Part shown: positions 8,061 to 17,458 of the stretch, piece after piece
Numbering within the stretch: position 1 is the first letter of the stretch
Layout: each line of letters begins with the position of its first letter
IMG/VR virus record: IMGVR_UViG_3300042922_000982
Span: 1-64,000 of that record
DNA length: 64,000 nt
Strand: one strand, 5' to 3'
Source of the DNA: a virus
Position numbers and translations under genes: made by a program
The notes under the pieces: model-generated
Told to the model about the DNA's origin: nothing
The model's input: the letters and a program-made list of their open reading frames with translations, nothing else
Databases searched by the model: none

Positions 8061-10460
8061 TTAACCTGCCTCCTGCGTGATGAGATGCGTGTTCGCGTCG
8101 TAGCCGACGAGCCCGTACTTCTGACCGGCGGCGACCGCCACCGTCTGCCCGATGGCGCCCGTCGCGTAGTTGACCGCCACCGTGTGCGGCGTGCCGGACG
8201 AGGCCAGCAGGTTCGTGGCGGCCACCACCGGCTCGGTCCAGCCGATTTTCCAGGTCATGATGACGTTGATGTGCTCCGCGATGTAGCAGGCCACCGCGAG
8301 GCACCGGCGCGTCTCGTCGGTGCCCGTGGCCGCCGTGTTGCTCGCCAAGAAGCCCTGGAACCCGGCCATCGGCGGCAGGATCCCCTTCGTGATGCGCAGC
8401 CCCTGGGTGGCCCAGTTGGGCGAGTCGAGCTTGACGGCGCGAATCAGGTCCGGGGTGGGCTTGGTGCCGATCTGCTGCCCCACGTTGGCCGAAGTATCGG
8501 TGTTGACGTAGCCGCCCACCAGGAACATCAAATTCTCGACCTTGAAGGCGACCGAACTCAAGATGCGATCCGTCGCCCACCCGCCGAAGCCCCAGGTGTT
8601 GCCCGCGATGCTGTAGCGCGCGATCATCTGCTCGCCGTGGCCGTTGGTGCCGTTGTACATGTCGAACAAGACATACACGTAGCCGTTATCCACCCACATC
8701 TCGGCGATCTGGTTGATGCCCCAGCTGAAGTTGGTCAGCTGGGTGAACGTGTTGGTCGTGGTGTTGAACGCGTAGAACAAGATCGAGCCAGAGTTGCTCA
8801 TCTGGACCAGGTACAGCGTCTCGTTGCCGTCGCTCACCATGGCCCAGTAGTTACCGTTCGCTGCGGTGAGGGCACCCACCTGCACGTACGCGCCGCCGGG
8901 GGAGGCCGCGTACATGCGGAAGTTGGTACTGGTGGCCGTGCTGCGGCACATCGCGTAAACCTTGCCCGCGTGCGTGACCCAGGCGTGCGCCGTCCAGCTG
9001 GTGACGCCGATCGGGCCGTTGGTGTCCCAGGTGTTCGTCGCGATGTCGTAGCGCCAGCCATAGCCCGCCGTGGTGGTGGCCACCGGCAGGTACAGCTTGC
9101 CGCCGAGCACCATCTGGCGCGATTGGTCGTAAACCAGGATCAGCGCCGGGTTGGCGACGCCGGGCGTGGCGCCGAAGCCCGCGTCCATGGTGACGGGGGT
9201 GAAGATGGGCGCCGACGGGACGCCTTCGAGCGGCAGCAGGCCGTTGGCGTTGTAGACCGCCACCTTGCCCTCGGCCGCCGGGGTGCCCACGCCCGTGGGC
9301 GCGGCGGCCCCGAGGGTGCCGTCCTCGGCGTACAAGATGGCCACGCGCTTGGCCCGGCCGCCGCCGATCTCAAGCACGTTCGCGCCGTCGGCGGCGGTCG
9401 CGTCGCCGAAGTGGAGGCGGTAAATGCCCAGCCCCGACACCTCGACCAGGTGCTGATCCTCGCCGCCCGCCATGGACAAGGCCGCGAGCGCCGCAGGATC
9501 CGCGACGGCCAGGATGCCGTCCATCGAGCCGAAGGCGCTGCGCTGCGCGATCGTGTTTGGGCTCGACGCCATGTTGGGCGACAGGCCCGCGACCGTCTCC
9601 GCGTTGGTGCCGATCATGGGCGTCTTCGAGCACGAGCCCATCACGCGCTCGCCGGGGTCGCCCGTGATGTAGGGGTCCGGGCCCAGTGGGATGTACCCCG
9701 AGCGGAAGCGGGCGTGGCGTACCCCGCCCACCGAAACGACGTCGTAGTGCAAGCCGGGGATCATGGGCGCGCCGCCCTTGAACACCTGCTCATCGAGCCC
9801 GGTGCCGGGCAGCGGGAAGTCGGTCTTCGTGCCGTCGCCCCATCCCATGTGCGCCCACGGCCCGTGGCTGCCGCCGCCCGTGCCGTCGGGATCGTAGGTT
9901 TCGGCAGCCGAGATGGCCACCGGCAGGGTGGCCGTGCCGTCGGATGCCAGGGGCGGAATCTTGCCTGCGCGGAAGCGGACCGTGCGCGTGCCCTCGACCG
10001 TGACCACGTCGTAGTCGGTGCCGTTGTACTGCGGCACGCCGCCCACCTGCACGCGCTCGAAGAAGCCGTTTCCGGGGATGGCGAAGTCGGTCTCGACGCC
10101 GTCACCGTAGCCCACGATCTCGTAGAGGCCATGGATCGTCGTGGTGCCGCCGCCCCCGCCGCCGCCGGACGGCGTGAACACGCGCCAGCCGGGGGAGGGC
10201 AGCGTGCGGTAGATGTGCAGCTCGGGCTCGGAGGCCGGATCGCCGAGCACCCAGCACCAGTGCCCGTCGGCCAGGCCGGTCAGGCCGTTGCGCGCAGTCG
10301 TGTCGGCCAGCTCGCCGCGAAAGCCGCGCCGCGTGTTCATGAATTGCTGGACGTTCCCCGTGCCACCGGCGCTCCCCGAGTCGCCGACCCAGACGGCCGT
10401 GAACGGCTCGATGCGCTCAATGGGGGTCACACCGCCCAGCCGGGTGGGATCGTACGTCAT
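8061..10460 (-). CDS. Large tail fibre with propeller-like C-terminus
   Basis: A 799-residue protein. Residues about 115-165 and 205-255 are an internal duplication (GDGVETDFAIPGNG ... YDVVTVEGTRTVRFRAG and GDGTKTDFPLPGTG ... YDVVSVGGVRHARFRSG). Around residue 380 it shares the AAAPTGVGTPAAEG module with the neighbouring fibre. The C-terminal 400 residues show repeated strands with Trp/Tyr ends (GWRYDIATNTWD, FYAFNTTTNTFTQL, MIARYSIAGNTWGFGG) like kelch-type propeller blades. A polyglycine linker sits near residue 105. Likely a host-binding fibre; the propeller is inferred from sequence periodicity. Confidence 0.75.
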   Translation of the reverse strand: MTYDPTRLGGVTPIERIEPFTAVWVGDSGSAGGTGNVQQFMNTRRGFRGELADTTARNGLTGLADGHWCWVLGDPASEPELHIYRTLPSPGWRVFTPSGGGGGGGTTTIHGLYEIVGYGDGVETDFAIPGNGFFERVQVGGVPQYNGTDYDVVTVEGTRTVRFRAGKIPPLASDGTATLPVAISAAETYDPDGTGGGSHGPWAHMGWGDGTKTDFPLPGTGLDEQVFKGGAPMIPGLHYDVVSVGGVRHARFRSGYIPLGPDPYITGDPGERVMGSCSKTPMIGTNAETVAGLSPNMASSPNTIAQRSAFGSMDGILAVADPAALAALSMAGGEDQHLVEVSGLGIYRLHFGDATAADGANVLEIGGGRAKRVAILYAEDGTLGAAAPTGVGTPAAEGKVAVYNANGLLPLEGVPSAPIFTPVTMDAGFGATPGVANPALILVYDQSRQMVLGGKLYLPVATTTAGYGWRYDIATNTWDTNGPIGVTSWTAHAWVTHAGKVYAMCRSTATSTNFRMYAASPGGAYVQVGALTAANGNYWAMVSDGNETLYLVQMSNSGSILFYAFNTTTNTFTQLTNFSWGINQIAEMWVDNGYVYVLFDMYNGTNGHGEQMIARYSIAGNTWGFGGWATDRILSSVAFKVENLMFLVGGYVNTDTSANVGQQIGTKPTPDLIRAVKLDSPNWATQGLRITKGILPPMAGFQGFLASNTAATGTDETRRCLAVACYIAEHINVIMTWKIGWTEPVVAATNLLASSGTPHTVAVNYATGAIGQTVAVAAGQKYGLVGYDANTHLITQEAG

Positions 10461-10485
10461 GCTCTTCTCCTTGCCTCGTCAGGTG

Positions 10486-12186
10486 TTAGTAGCGGTAGCT
10501 CGCCCGGTGCCACTCGCCCGGCTGCGGCTGGTAGCCGTCGACGTAGGTGATCGTGGCGCCTGCGATCGTGTAGTGGAGCGTTTCGGTCAGGGTCGCGCCG
10601 TAGGCCGTGATGACCAGGCTGCCCGCCTTGGGGGTGTTGGGCAGCGTGAAGGTGCGGTTCGTGCCGTCGATGGTGCCGGTGGGCGTGATGTTGCCCGCCT
10701 CGATGCCTTCAGAGGTCTTGTAGGTCTCGAGGGTCGTCGTGCGATCAGCGACGCTCTTGACCTGCGTGTCGAGCAACTTGTCCGCGCCCTTGAGGCTGGT
10801 GGCCGCCGTCAGGTAGTTCGTGGTCCCGTCGGCGGTGTAGGTGCCGCCCGTGCCGAGGCCCGCGCCCGTCTCGATGGCGTCGACCTCGTCTTGGACCGCC
10901 TTGACCTTGGTGTCGAGGGCCACCAGGCCCGCCTTCACCGTGGTGGCGGACCCCAGGTAGTTCGTGCCCGCAGGCGCCGTGTAGGAGCCGTCGGTGTTGA
11001 GCCCCACGCTCGCCTGCGACGTGTTTAGCTCGGTCTGGACACCCGCGATGGCCGTGTCAAGCTTCTTGTCCGCGTCTTTGAGGCTGGTGGCCGCCGTTAA
11101 ATAGGTCGTGGTCCCGTCGGCGGTGTAGGTGCCGGTCGCGCTAAGACCCGCGCCCGTCTCGATCGCGTTGATCTCGTCCATGGCGGCCTTGAGTTGCGTG
11201 TCGAGCTTCTTGTCCGCGTCTTTCAGGCTGGTGGCGGCCGTCAGGTAGTTCGTCGTGGCGTCGGCCGCGTAGGTGCCGGTCGCGCTAAGACCCGCGCCCG
11301 TCTGGGTCGTGTTCAGCTCGTCTTGCACCGACTTGACCTGCAAGTCGAGCAGGCGGGTGGCGTCTTTGAGGCTGGTGGCCGCCGTTAGGTAGTTCGTGGT
11401 CCCGTCGGCGGTGAAGGTGCCGTTCGCGTTGAGGCCCGCGCCCGTCTGCGTGGCGTCCATCTCGCTTTGCAGCACGGCGTTATCCGAGGCGTTCGACACG
11501 CTCTTGATGGCCGCATCCAGCTTCTCGATCGCCGTCATCAGGTCGTCGCCGTTGGCCACGTACCAGGTCGTGGCGTACGTGTTGGTCACGCCCTCGGTGA
11601 TGCCCGTCTTCAAAAACAGCTCGGTGATGTCGTTGAGGCTCTCTTGATCGCGCTCGTTGGTGGCCAGGCCCGCGAAGCGATCGCGAAACTCGGTGTCGGC
11701 CATCTGCGTGAGGTCTTTGCGGTTCGGCAGCTCGACGATGCCGATCGCGTTCGGCAGCCCGACGGTCCAGTTGACGGCGGCGGGAGCGGCGGTCGTCTGG
11801 TCGGCGGTGTCGTGAATGGTGATGGTGTAATCCCAGTTGGCGCCGTTGGCCGCCACGCTCGTGACGCGCCCGTACAGCGGGCGCCCGTTGGGGCCGATCA
11901 GCGGATCGCCGTTCACATCGAGCAGGCCCACGTTGGCCTTGTGCTTGGTCGTTTCGTTGGCGGCCACCACGATGCCGTTGCTCAAGGTGTTGGCCGAGGC
12001 GGCCGTGGCGATCGTGACCACGCAGGTGCTCGTGCCGTCCGTGGGCGCCGTGACGTTGTTGAGGAAGTAGGGCCGAATGAACAGGCAATCGCGCAGGACC
12101 TCGAGCCGCGCGGCGCTTTTCAGCTTGCCTGCGGGGATCGAGTCGTCAATGACGCGGTGGCCGCCAAGGATACCTGCAACAGCCAT
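10486..12186 (-). CDS. Tail fibre shaft protein with 48-residue repeats
   Basis: A 566-residue protein. About residues 245-485 are five tandem 48-residue repeats of the form ETGAGLxxxGTYxADGTTNYL, then TAATSLKDADKKLDT and a short helix. This NYLTAATSLKDAD...LD repeat is familiar from long tail fibres, where each unit adds a strand and coil to a trimeric shaft. The N-terminus (AGILGGHRVIDDSI) is probably the baseplate attachment, and the C-terminal 80 residues form a beta domain. Start ATG with GGAGGAAC upstream. Confidence 0.8.
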   Translation of the reverse strand: MAVAGILGGHRVIDDSIPAGKLKSAARLEVLRDCLFIRPYFLNNVTAPTDGTSTCVVTIATAASANTLSNGIVVAANETTKHKANVGLLDVNGDPLIGPNGRPLYGRVTSVAANGANWDYTITIHDTADQTTAAPAAVNWTVGLPNAIGIVELPNRKDLTQMADTEFRDRFAGLATNERDQESLNDITELFLKTGITEGVTNTYATTWYVANGDDLMTAIEKLDAAIKSVSNASDNAVLQSEMDATQTGAGLNANGTFTADGTTNYLTAATSLKDATRLLDLQVKSVQDELNTTQTGAGLSATGTYAADATTNYLTAATSLKDADKKLDTQLKAAMDEINAIETGAGLSATGTYTADGTTTYLTAATSLKDADKKLDTAIAGVQTELNTSQASVGLNTDGSYTAPAGTNYLGSATTVKAGLVALDTKVKAVQDEVDAIETGAGLGTGGTYTADGTTNYLTAATSLKGADKLLDTQVKSVADRTTTLETYKTSEGIEAGNITPTGTIDGTNRTFTLPNTPKAGSLVITAYGATLTETLHYTIAGATITYVDGYQPQPGEWHRASYRY

Positions 12187-12189
12187 GGG

Positions 12190-12846
12190 TTAGTTCCTCC
12201 ACTGGTACTGAACGGTCACCCACTCGCCCCCGATGGGCTTGGAGCCGGGCAGGATCTCGATCACGTTGTCATGCCAGGTGTAGTCGATGGTCGGCTGCAA
12301 CTTCAAAATGTCCGAGATCCACACCACCGGCACCGTGTCCGGCGCGATGATGTGCGGCACCGTGAAGGTGCCGTTGCCGTCCGTGCCATCGGTGGAGTTG
12401 ACGAGGCCCGTCGGCGTGACCGACTGGCTGTAAACGGGGCCTTCGGGGTAGCCGGGCGTCACGCCGCCGTCGGGCCCGATCTGGTATTCGTCGATTTCGA
12501 TGAGCTCACCCTCCACTCGCGGCGCGAAGAAGCGGATCGACTGATCGTCGACCTCCTCCCAGTGCACGCCCTCGACGTGCTGCGCCGAACCCGACACCAC
12601 GCGCAAGCGCCGCTGCCCCGTCTGGTACGTTTCGGGCAGGGGCACCACCGTCTGGCCCGCCACGGCGATGATCAAGGGGTAACGCTTGATGCGCACCGTC
12701 TCCAGGCTCAAGCTCGCCAGGTGGCCCGCCTGGGCGGCCAGGGCGCCGTCGATCATCTCGATGGTCGTGTTCATGCGCCCGCGCCCCGCCTGGCCAGGCA
12801 GTTGAAGCGGGAAGTTGTACTGGCTGGTCTCAGTCGGCTCAGGCAT
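12190..12846 (-). CDS. Baseplate/fibre attachment protein
   Basis: A 218-residue protein, first of the fibre block and right after the baseplate genes. It has a polar N-terminus, a helix, then strand-rich domains; the end (GGEWVTVQYQW) resembles the end of the shaft fibre (PGEWHRASYRY), as does the IDYTW segment. This suggests a shared C-terminal beta domain. It may link fibres to the baseplate. No named family recognised. Confidence 0.7.
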   Translation of the reverse strand: MPEPTETSQYNFPLQLPGQAGRGRMNTTIEMIDGALAAQAGHLASLSLETVRIKRYPLIIAVAGQTVVPLPETYQTGQRRLRVVSGSAQHVEGVHWEEVDDQSIRFFAPRVEGELIEIDEYQIGPDGGVTPGYPEGPVYSQSVTPTGLVNSTDGTDGNGTFTVPHIIAPDTVPVVWISDILKLQPTIDYTWHDNVIEILPGSKPIGGEWVTVQYQWRN

Positions 12847-12861
12847 GCGTGCGCGTCCTCG

Positions 12862-13761
12862 CTAATCGGCCCATACGGCTTCCTCCCAGAGCGTCCGGCT
12901 ATCGTCCCAGGACAGGACGGGCAAGTCGTCGGGGAGGTCGGTGCGGGCGTCAACCGTGATGATGGGGGCGTCGATGGCGCCAGAGAGCAGCATCACGCGC
13001 GGCCGGAACAACGACCGAACGTCCACCGCCAGGCTCGTGCCGCCGTGGTACAAAAACCGGCGATCGAGCGGTTTCCCGTCGGGGAGGGTGTTGTCGTCGG
13101 GTCGGTAGCTCAGGCGGTAGAACCGCGCCGAGTCCCAGGCCGTTACGAAGGTGCTTGCCTGCTGGCCTTCCCACGATAGCTCGATTTCATGGCGCACACG
13201 CTCGATGTGCCACCAATGTACGCCCGCCGCGCGCAAAAACCCCATCATGTTGGGGATGGCGTCGCCGCCCTGCCCCGTGACGATGTGCACGACCATGACG
13301 TTGTACATCTCGCCGCCCAGGCGCTTGCCCTCCCAGGGGCCGTCATCTAGCTCGACCACCTGGTCGTGCGGCTCCTCGATCGCGATCGCGATGCCCGTCG
13401 CCGCTTGCAGGGTCTCGGTGATCGCTTTGATCGTGACCTTGGGGGTAAACAGCTTCTGCATGAGCCGGATGCGGTACTGGCCAGGCGTCTCCCCCGGCAA
13501 TTGGGGCATCTTGAGCCACACGCCCCAGCGGGCGAGCGCGCTCACGCCGCCGACCGCGTTGCCGGTCTCGTCGGTGGCCGTGTCGAGGAACAAGCCGTCC
13601 TCAAGCTCGCGGTAAATGGCCTCGACGTAGGCGCAGGCGTGCGCGATCGCCCCGATGATCGCCTGGTTGTTCGGGTGATCGGGATTCAGAAACGAGCGCG
13701 GGATGCCCGCGAAGATGCGCTTGTACATGGCCATGCGCTGCGCCGTGGTGAGGGCGGCCAT
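12862..13761 (-). CDS. Baseplate protein downstream of J
   Basis: A 299-residue protein in the position of the gpI-type baseplate protein of P2-like phages, directly after baseplate J. The N-terminal helices (TTAQRMAMYKRIFAG) and the middle motif LPGETPGQYRIRLMQ fit proteins that build the tail tip. The C-terminus is beta-rich. The role rests mostly on gene order. Confidence 0.65.
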   Translation of the reverse strand: MAALTTAQRMAMYKRIFAGIPRSFLNPDHPNNQAIIGAIAHACAYVEAIYRELEDGLFLDTATDETGNAVGGVSALARWGVWLKMPQLPGETPGQYRIRLMQKLFTPKVTIKAITETLQAATGIAIAIEEPHDQVVELDDGPWEGKRLGGEMYNVMVVHIVTGQGGDAIPNMMGFLRAAGVHWWHIERVRHEIELSWEGQQASTFVTAWDSARFYRLSYRPDDNTLPDGKPLDRRFLYHGGTSLAVDVRSLFRPRVMLLSGAIDAPIITVDARTDLPDDLPVLSWDDSRTLWEEAVWAD

Positions 13762-13764
13762 GGA

Positions 13765-14949
13765 CTAGCCCCCCTGCGTGAAGGTCACGGCGCCGAGCGC
13801 CACCTTCTCGTAGGGGAAGAGATCCCCCGGTCCGAAGGTCGTCCCGTACTCGTTGGTCTCGGCACGAACCGTCAGGTTCGTTTCCGGCCAGGCCAGATTG
13901 ATGCCGTTGTAGCCGGGCACGCTCTCGATCGCCTCGACCAGCTCCAGCCGGTTGAGCCCCTGCTTTTGCCGTTTGCCCGCGAACAGGGCCTGCCAGCGGG
14001 CCAAAACGGCCGCCTCCAGGGTGGCCTGATTCACGGTGCCGTCGTTGAAGATGCGTGCCTTCACCGGCACCAGCCGATCCACGCGCGGCAGCACCTTGAG
14101 CTTCGCACCCGCCACGCGCCATTCGAGCCCGATCGTGGCCTTGGTGGCCGCGAGCTTGGCGCTTGAGACCGGCGTGCCGTCGTCCACGTAGACCCACACC
14201 TGCCCGACGCCCGGCTCGGCGATGAAGACGACCGGGTAGCCCGCTTGGACCGCGCCGTAGTAGATGGCGCCTCGGGTGCCGCGCGAGAGGCTTTCGAGGA
14301 ACAGGACCGTCGCGTCGCGCAGCTCCTCGTTCGATTGCTTGTCCGCGCCACCGCTCCACGCCGCGCGCACAAATACGCGCGTGATGCCCGTGATCGGCAC
14401 GATCGGCGACAATTCGGTGCCGGGGACCAGGTTGCCCTTGGCGCCCGCGTCGACGGCCTGGGCGGCGACGGTGACCTCATCGGTGCCCACGGCGATCTCG
14501 CCGGGAAATAGGGTCTTGACGATCGTGCCGTCGGGGGTGCGGAACTGGGCGTTGACGGTGACGGCCGCGCCGGGCTCCCCCTCGAACACGAGCAAGCCTG
14601 CGGCGGTGCTGGCGGGCACGCGCTTGACCTGGCCGAACGTGAAGTTTTCGATGATGCGGTCGAGGTTCTCGTCCTCGGCCTCGTCCATGAAGAATTTGGC
14701 GGGCAGGTCGATGAAGTACGCATACATCAGCTCTTCGAGCGGCCCGGCGACGCCCTCGAAGATGGCCAGGCCCACCGAGCCCTCGCCGAAGTCGTCGACC
14801 GAGAGGGGGCGGGTGGTGCCCTCCTGGTGCGCGATGGCGTAGTCGACCATCATCTGGGCCAGGCCGTCGAACGGAAGCGCCTTTAGCTCGTCGTCGGCGT
14901 GCGTGTGGCCGGTGGTCACCGCGCCGTCGTCGTGGTCGTGCTCGCTCAT
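13765..14949 (-). CDS. Baseplate J-like protein
   Basis: A 394-residue protein with Baseplate_J hallmarks: the VDAGAKGNLVPGTEL turn, the following arginine-rich strand segment with a GG(A)D..SNEELR motif, and a C-terminal ELVEAIESVPGYNGI helix. The N-terminus has a His/Asp-rich stretch (SEHDHDD, GHTHADDE). In myoviruses this protein forms the baseplate wedge around the hub. Its start overlaps the stop of the preceding LysM/gp25-like gene (TAATG), implying translational coupling. Confidence 0.85.
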   Translation of the reverse strand: MSEHDHDDGAVTTGHTHADDELKALPFDGLAQMMVDYAIAHQEGTTRPLSVDDFGEGSVGLAIFEGVAGPLEELMYAYFIDLPAKFFMDEAEDENLDRIIENFTFGQVKRVPASTAAGLLVFEGEPGAAVTVNAQFRTPDGTIVKTLFPGEIAVGTDEVTVAAQAVDAGAKGNLVPGTELSPIVPITGITRVFVRAAWSGGADKQSNEELRDATVLFLESLSRGTRGAIYYGAVQAGYPVVFIAEPGVGQVWVYVDDGTPVSSAKLAATKATIGLEWRVAGAKLKVLPRVDRLVPVKARIFNDGTVNQATLEAAVLARWQALFAGKRQKQGLNRLELVEAIESVPGYNGINLAWPETNLTVRAETNEYGTTFGPGDLFPYEKVALGAVTFTQGG

Positions 14950-15530
14950 TAATAACTCCTCTTGGCCGTGAGGTCGAAGGTGTCGGCGCCGCCCACCAGC
15001 TGGACGTTGCCCGTGATCACAATCTGGCGGACGCCGGGGTTCTGGGTAACTTTCAGGTTGACGACGTTGCTCACGCGGGGATCACGCCGGATGACGCGCC
15101 CCGCCTCCAGCTTCAAGAACCGCAAGTACAGGTCGGTTCCGGCCACGCCCACGTAGCGGTCGAGGTCCAGGCCGTACTCCGGGTGGGCCAGCAATTCCTC
15201 GAGGTTGGTCGTGAGCGCGCGCACCACGGCGGCGGCCACGTTCTCGATGCCGGTCGTCACGCCGATGCCGCCCGACTCGCTAAACACGATGCCCTGGTTG
15301 TCGTCGACGGCGATGTCGGTCAGGTACGGGTTGCCGGGCGTGGTGCCCACCCCGACCGCGATCGGGATGAACAGATCGGTGATGCCCGCCGCTTGCAGGT
15401 CGAAGTCGGCCGGGGTGAGGCTGTTGGTCGCAACGATGTCGACCCAGCGCAGGTGATCGCCGAAGTACTTCAGGGCGATCGAGCGCAGGGTGTCGGTTTC
15501 GATCACGCTATGGCGCAAAAGGCTAGACAC
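14949..15530 (-). CDS. LysM + gp25-like baseplate wedge protein
   Basis: A 193-residue protein. Residues 5-45 form a LysM-like fold (SVIETDTLRSIALKYFGDHLRWVDIVATN). Residues about 75-175 match the gp25/gpW lysozyme-like wedge pattern (GIENVAAAVVRALTTN, then LLAHPEYGLDL). The start is GTG. The fusion of LysM and gp25-like parts in one chain fits inner baseplate assembly. It overlaps the 15534 gene's ribosome-binding region upstream and the J gene start downstream. Confidence 0.8.
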   Translation of the reverse strand: MSSLLRHSVIETDTLRSIALKYFGDHLRWVDIVATNSLTPADFDLQAAGITDLFIPIAVGVGTTPGNPYLTDIAVDDNQGIVFSESGGIGVTTGIENVAAAVVRALTTNLEELLAHPEYGLDLDRYVGVAGTDLYLRFLKLEAGRVIRRDPRVSNVVNLKVTQNPGVRQIVITGNVQLVGGADTFDLTAKRSY

Positions 15531-15533
15531 CGC

Positions 15534-16502
15534 CTAGCACCTCCGCATGTCGCGCTTGAGCGCCTGCCACTCGGTGGTGATCGGGCTCGTGATGTTGCGG
15601 AACCATTTCCCGGCGTGCTTGAGCGAGCACCACAAATTGACCAGCCCCCGGCTCCACCGGATCACGTTCGCCACGCCCTGGATGGCGCCCCGCACCACAT
15701 TGATCAGATCGCGGCACGCCTTCGCGGCGCGCTGGGCGGCTGCCACCATGCCCTTGAACGACTTGACCACCCCCGAGACGACGTCTCGGATGCCCTTTTG
15801 CACCGCCTTGACCATGGCGATCAAGTTGAGGGCGCCGGTCGCGAGCAAGTTGGCCACCCCGATGAACGCCTGGCCGGTGCCGGTTTTCGACAGGTCGCCG
15901 AGCAAGCCGACGCCGTCGTCCATGTTCTTGAGCAGGCCGTCGGGGTCGGGCGGGTTCATGAGCATGTAGCGCGTGCCGAGCTGGTCGGCGACGTCGTCGT
16001 GCTGCTTGTAGGCGAGCAGGCTCAGGGTGTAGTTGAACAGCAAAGGCGCGTTCGAGTTGCGGCTGCGGCGCAGGGCCTCCTGGCCGTTCGGGATGACGAA
16101 CCAGTGCTCGTCTTCCTCCCACATGTGCAGGACGATCTGGGCCTTTTTGTGCTTGCCCTCGGGGTTGACCGCGTTGTCGTGGGCAATCTGGGCATGGCGG
16201 CGCATGTAGCCCACCAGGCGCTTGAACGCCTGATAGCCGTCGAGCGGCTCGCCGCCGTCGACCGCGCGCTTCACGCTGAAGCCGGTATGCCCGTCGAGCG
16301 TGATCGGCTTGAAGCCGCCGCCCCATTCCTCGATGTAGTGGCTCGTCAGGGTCTCTTGCGCACCCGAGCGGAAGGGCTCCGACATGCTGGTCGATTGCGG
16401 GGCGATCGGCAGCGTGAGGAAGTCGGGGCCGTCGTCGGTGATGAACTCGAGGGTGTAGGCGGTCAGCTCGCGCGCCTGCTTGGATTCCTGGGTTTGCGGC
16501 AC
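15534..16502 (-). CDS. Baseplate/tail protein
   Basis: A 322-residue protein beginning with GTG (AAGGAGGTG upstream). Residues about 15-75 (TAYTLEFITDDGPDFLTLPIAPQ ... EEWGGGFKPITLDGHTG) resemble the N-terminal domain of XkdP/gp53-type baseplate proteins. The C-terminal 100 residues are helical and basic. It heads a sub-operon behind promoter C and precedes the gp25-like gene, consistent with a hub-to-wedge connector. Confidence 0.7.
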   Translation of the reverse strand: MPQTQESKQARELTAYTLEFITDDGPDFLTLPIAPQSTSMSEPFRSGAQETLTSHYIEEWGGGFKPITLDGHTGFSVKRAVDGGEPLDGYQAFKRLVGYMRRHAQIAHDNAVNPEGKHKKAQIVLHMWEEDEHWFVIPNGQEALRRSRNSNAPLLFNYTLSLLAYKQHDDVADQLGTRYMLMNPPDPDGLLKNMDDGVGLLGDLSKTGTGQAFIGVANLLATGALNLIAMVKAVQKGIRDVVSGVVKSFKGMVAAAQRAAKACRDLINVVRGAIQGVANVIRWSRGLVNLWCSLKHAGKWFRNITSPITTEWQALKRDMRRC

Positions 16503-16531
16503 CGTGACACCTCCTTCCTTGCTCTACGTCG

Positions 16532-16572
16532 AGAGTAGCTCGAAGGCGTGGCGCCGTGGGGCCGTTTTGCCA
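16532..16572 (-). promoter_or_regulatory. Late promoter C (TGGCAAA...CTAC type)
   Basis: Minus strand: TGGCAAA (16572-16566), 28 bases, then TACTCT (16537-16532) preceded by C. It lies in the 107-base gap before the 15534-16502 gene, about 30 bases from its GTG start. Compared with copies A and B the spacing is one base longer and the block after TGGCAAA differs, so this copy is less certain. Confidence 0.5.
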
Positions 16573-16609
16573 GGCGTCTTGACTTTTGCTCGGGCGGACC
16601 GATCGGGGA

Positions 16610-17458
16610 CTAGGCCAGCACCGAGCTATTGCCCGAGGTGATCTTGCCCACGCTCGGACTAAAGGGGATCGGGCTGGGGATCAAGACGTCGTCGCCGACC
16701 CTGGCCATGGGCATCGCGCCGTTGTTGTGGCGAATGATGCCGCCTTTGACGTCGACCACCGACGCGCCCTCGACCGACACGTTGGGCGCCTTGACGATCG
16801 CCTGGCCCTGCGACTCGATGCGCACGTCGCCTGCGGCCTTGACCGTGAGATCACTCGGCAGCTCCACGGTCATGGCGCCGTCCTTGATGGCGATCTTCGT
16901 GCCGTCGGCGAGCTTGACGTTCACCTGGAACGGCGCGGGCTTCGGGTTGTCGACCGGCGGGAGGTCCTGCATGGGGTTGCCGTCTTGGCTCTCGCGCTTT
17001 TGCCCCGTGTGATCCTCGGTCGGCTCGCTGAGCGCGCCGATCGTCACGTAGGAGCCGTCGGCGTAGCGCACCTCGACGTCGCCGTTGTCGTGGAAGGTGC
17101 GGTGCATGCCCGACGGATGCAGGTCGCGCTCGGCGTTTTTCGTCGTGGGCGGCTTCGGGGTCCGCGTGCGGCGGGGCAAGACGCCCAGCACGAACGGCTC
17201 TTCCTTGGTGCCGTAGAGCCACTGGACCACCACGAGCGATCGGCGGCGCGGCGGCTTGAAGCGATCGCGGTCGGGCCCCGAGGCCGGGGCCAGCACCGTC
17301 ACGTTCGAGAGCGGGACCAGCGTGTCGAGCAGAATGTCGACCGTGCCGTCGGGGTTGACGCTCGTAACGCGGCCCGCCTGTGGCACAGCAAGGCCCCCCG
17401 AGGCGACGCCACGGGTATCTTTTGGCTTGGGCAGGTTGGATTGGCGTACAGGGTTCAC
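16610..17458 (-). CDS. Baseplate spike protein (gpV-like)
   Basis: A 282-residue protein. An OB-like N-terminal part (GRVTSVNPDGTVDILLD ... LVVVQWLYGTKEEPFVLGVLP) is followed by a strand repeat region (ADGSYVTIG, DGTKIAIKDGAMTVEL, VKAAGDVRIESQGQAIVKAPNVSVEG) that fits the triple-stranded helix of tail spikes. The C-terminus (NGAMPMARVGDDV) resembles the PAAR-like or metal-binding tip seen in such spikes. I chose GTG 17458 with ACAGGAG upstream; the open frame continues far upstream inside the hub gene, which is a shadow. Confidence 0.75.
   Translation of the reverse strand: MNPVRQSNLPKPKDTRGVASGGLAVPQAGRVTSVNPDGTVDILLDTLVPLSNVTVLAPASGPDRDRFKPPRRRSLVVVQWLYGTKEEPFVLGVLPRRTRTPKPPTTKNAERDLHPSGMHRTFHDNGDVEVRYADGSYVTIGALSEPTEDHTGQKRESQDGNPMQDLPPVDNPKPAPFQVNVKLADGTKIAIKDGAMTVELPSDLTVKAAGDVRIESQGQAIVKAPNVSVEGASVVDVKGGIIRHNNGAMPMARVGDDVLIPSPIPFSPSVGKITSGNSSVLA

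Noticed and set aside
10750-11470. Regular repeats checked as a CRISPR-like array
   Set aside because: The repeats are 144-base coding units in frame within a fibre gene, with no unique spacers.
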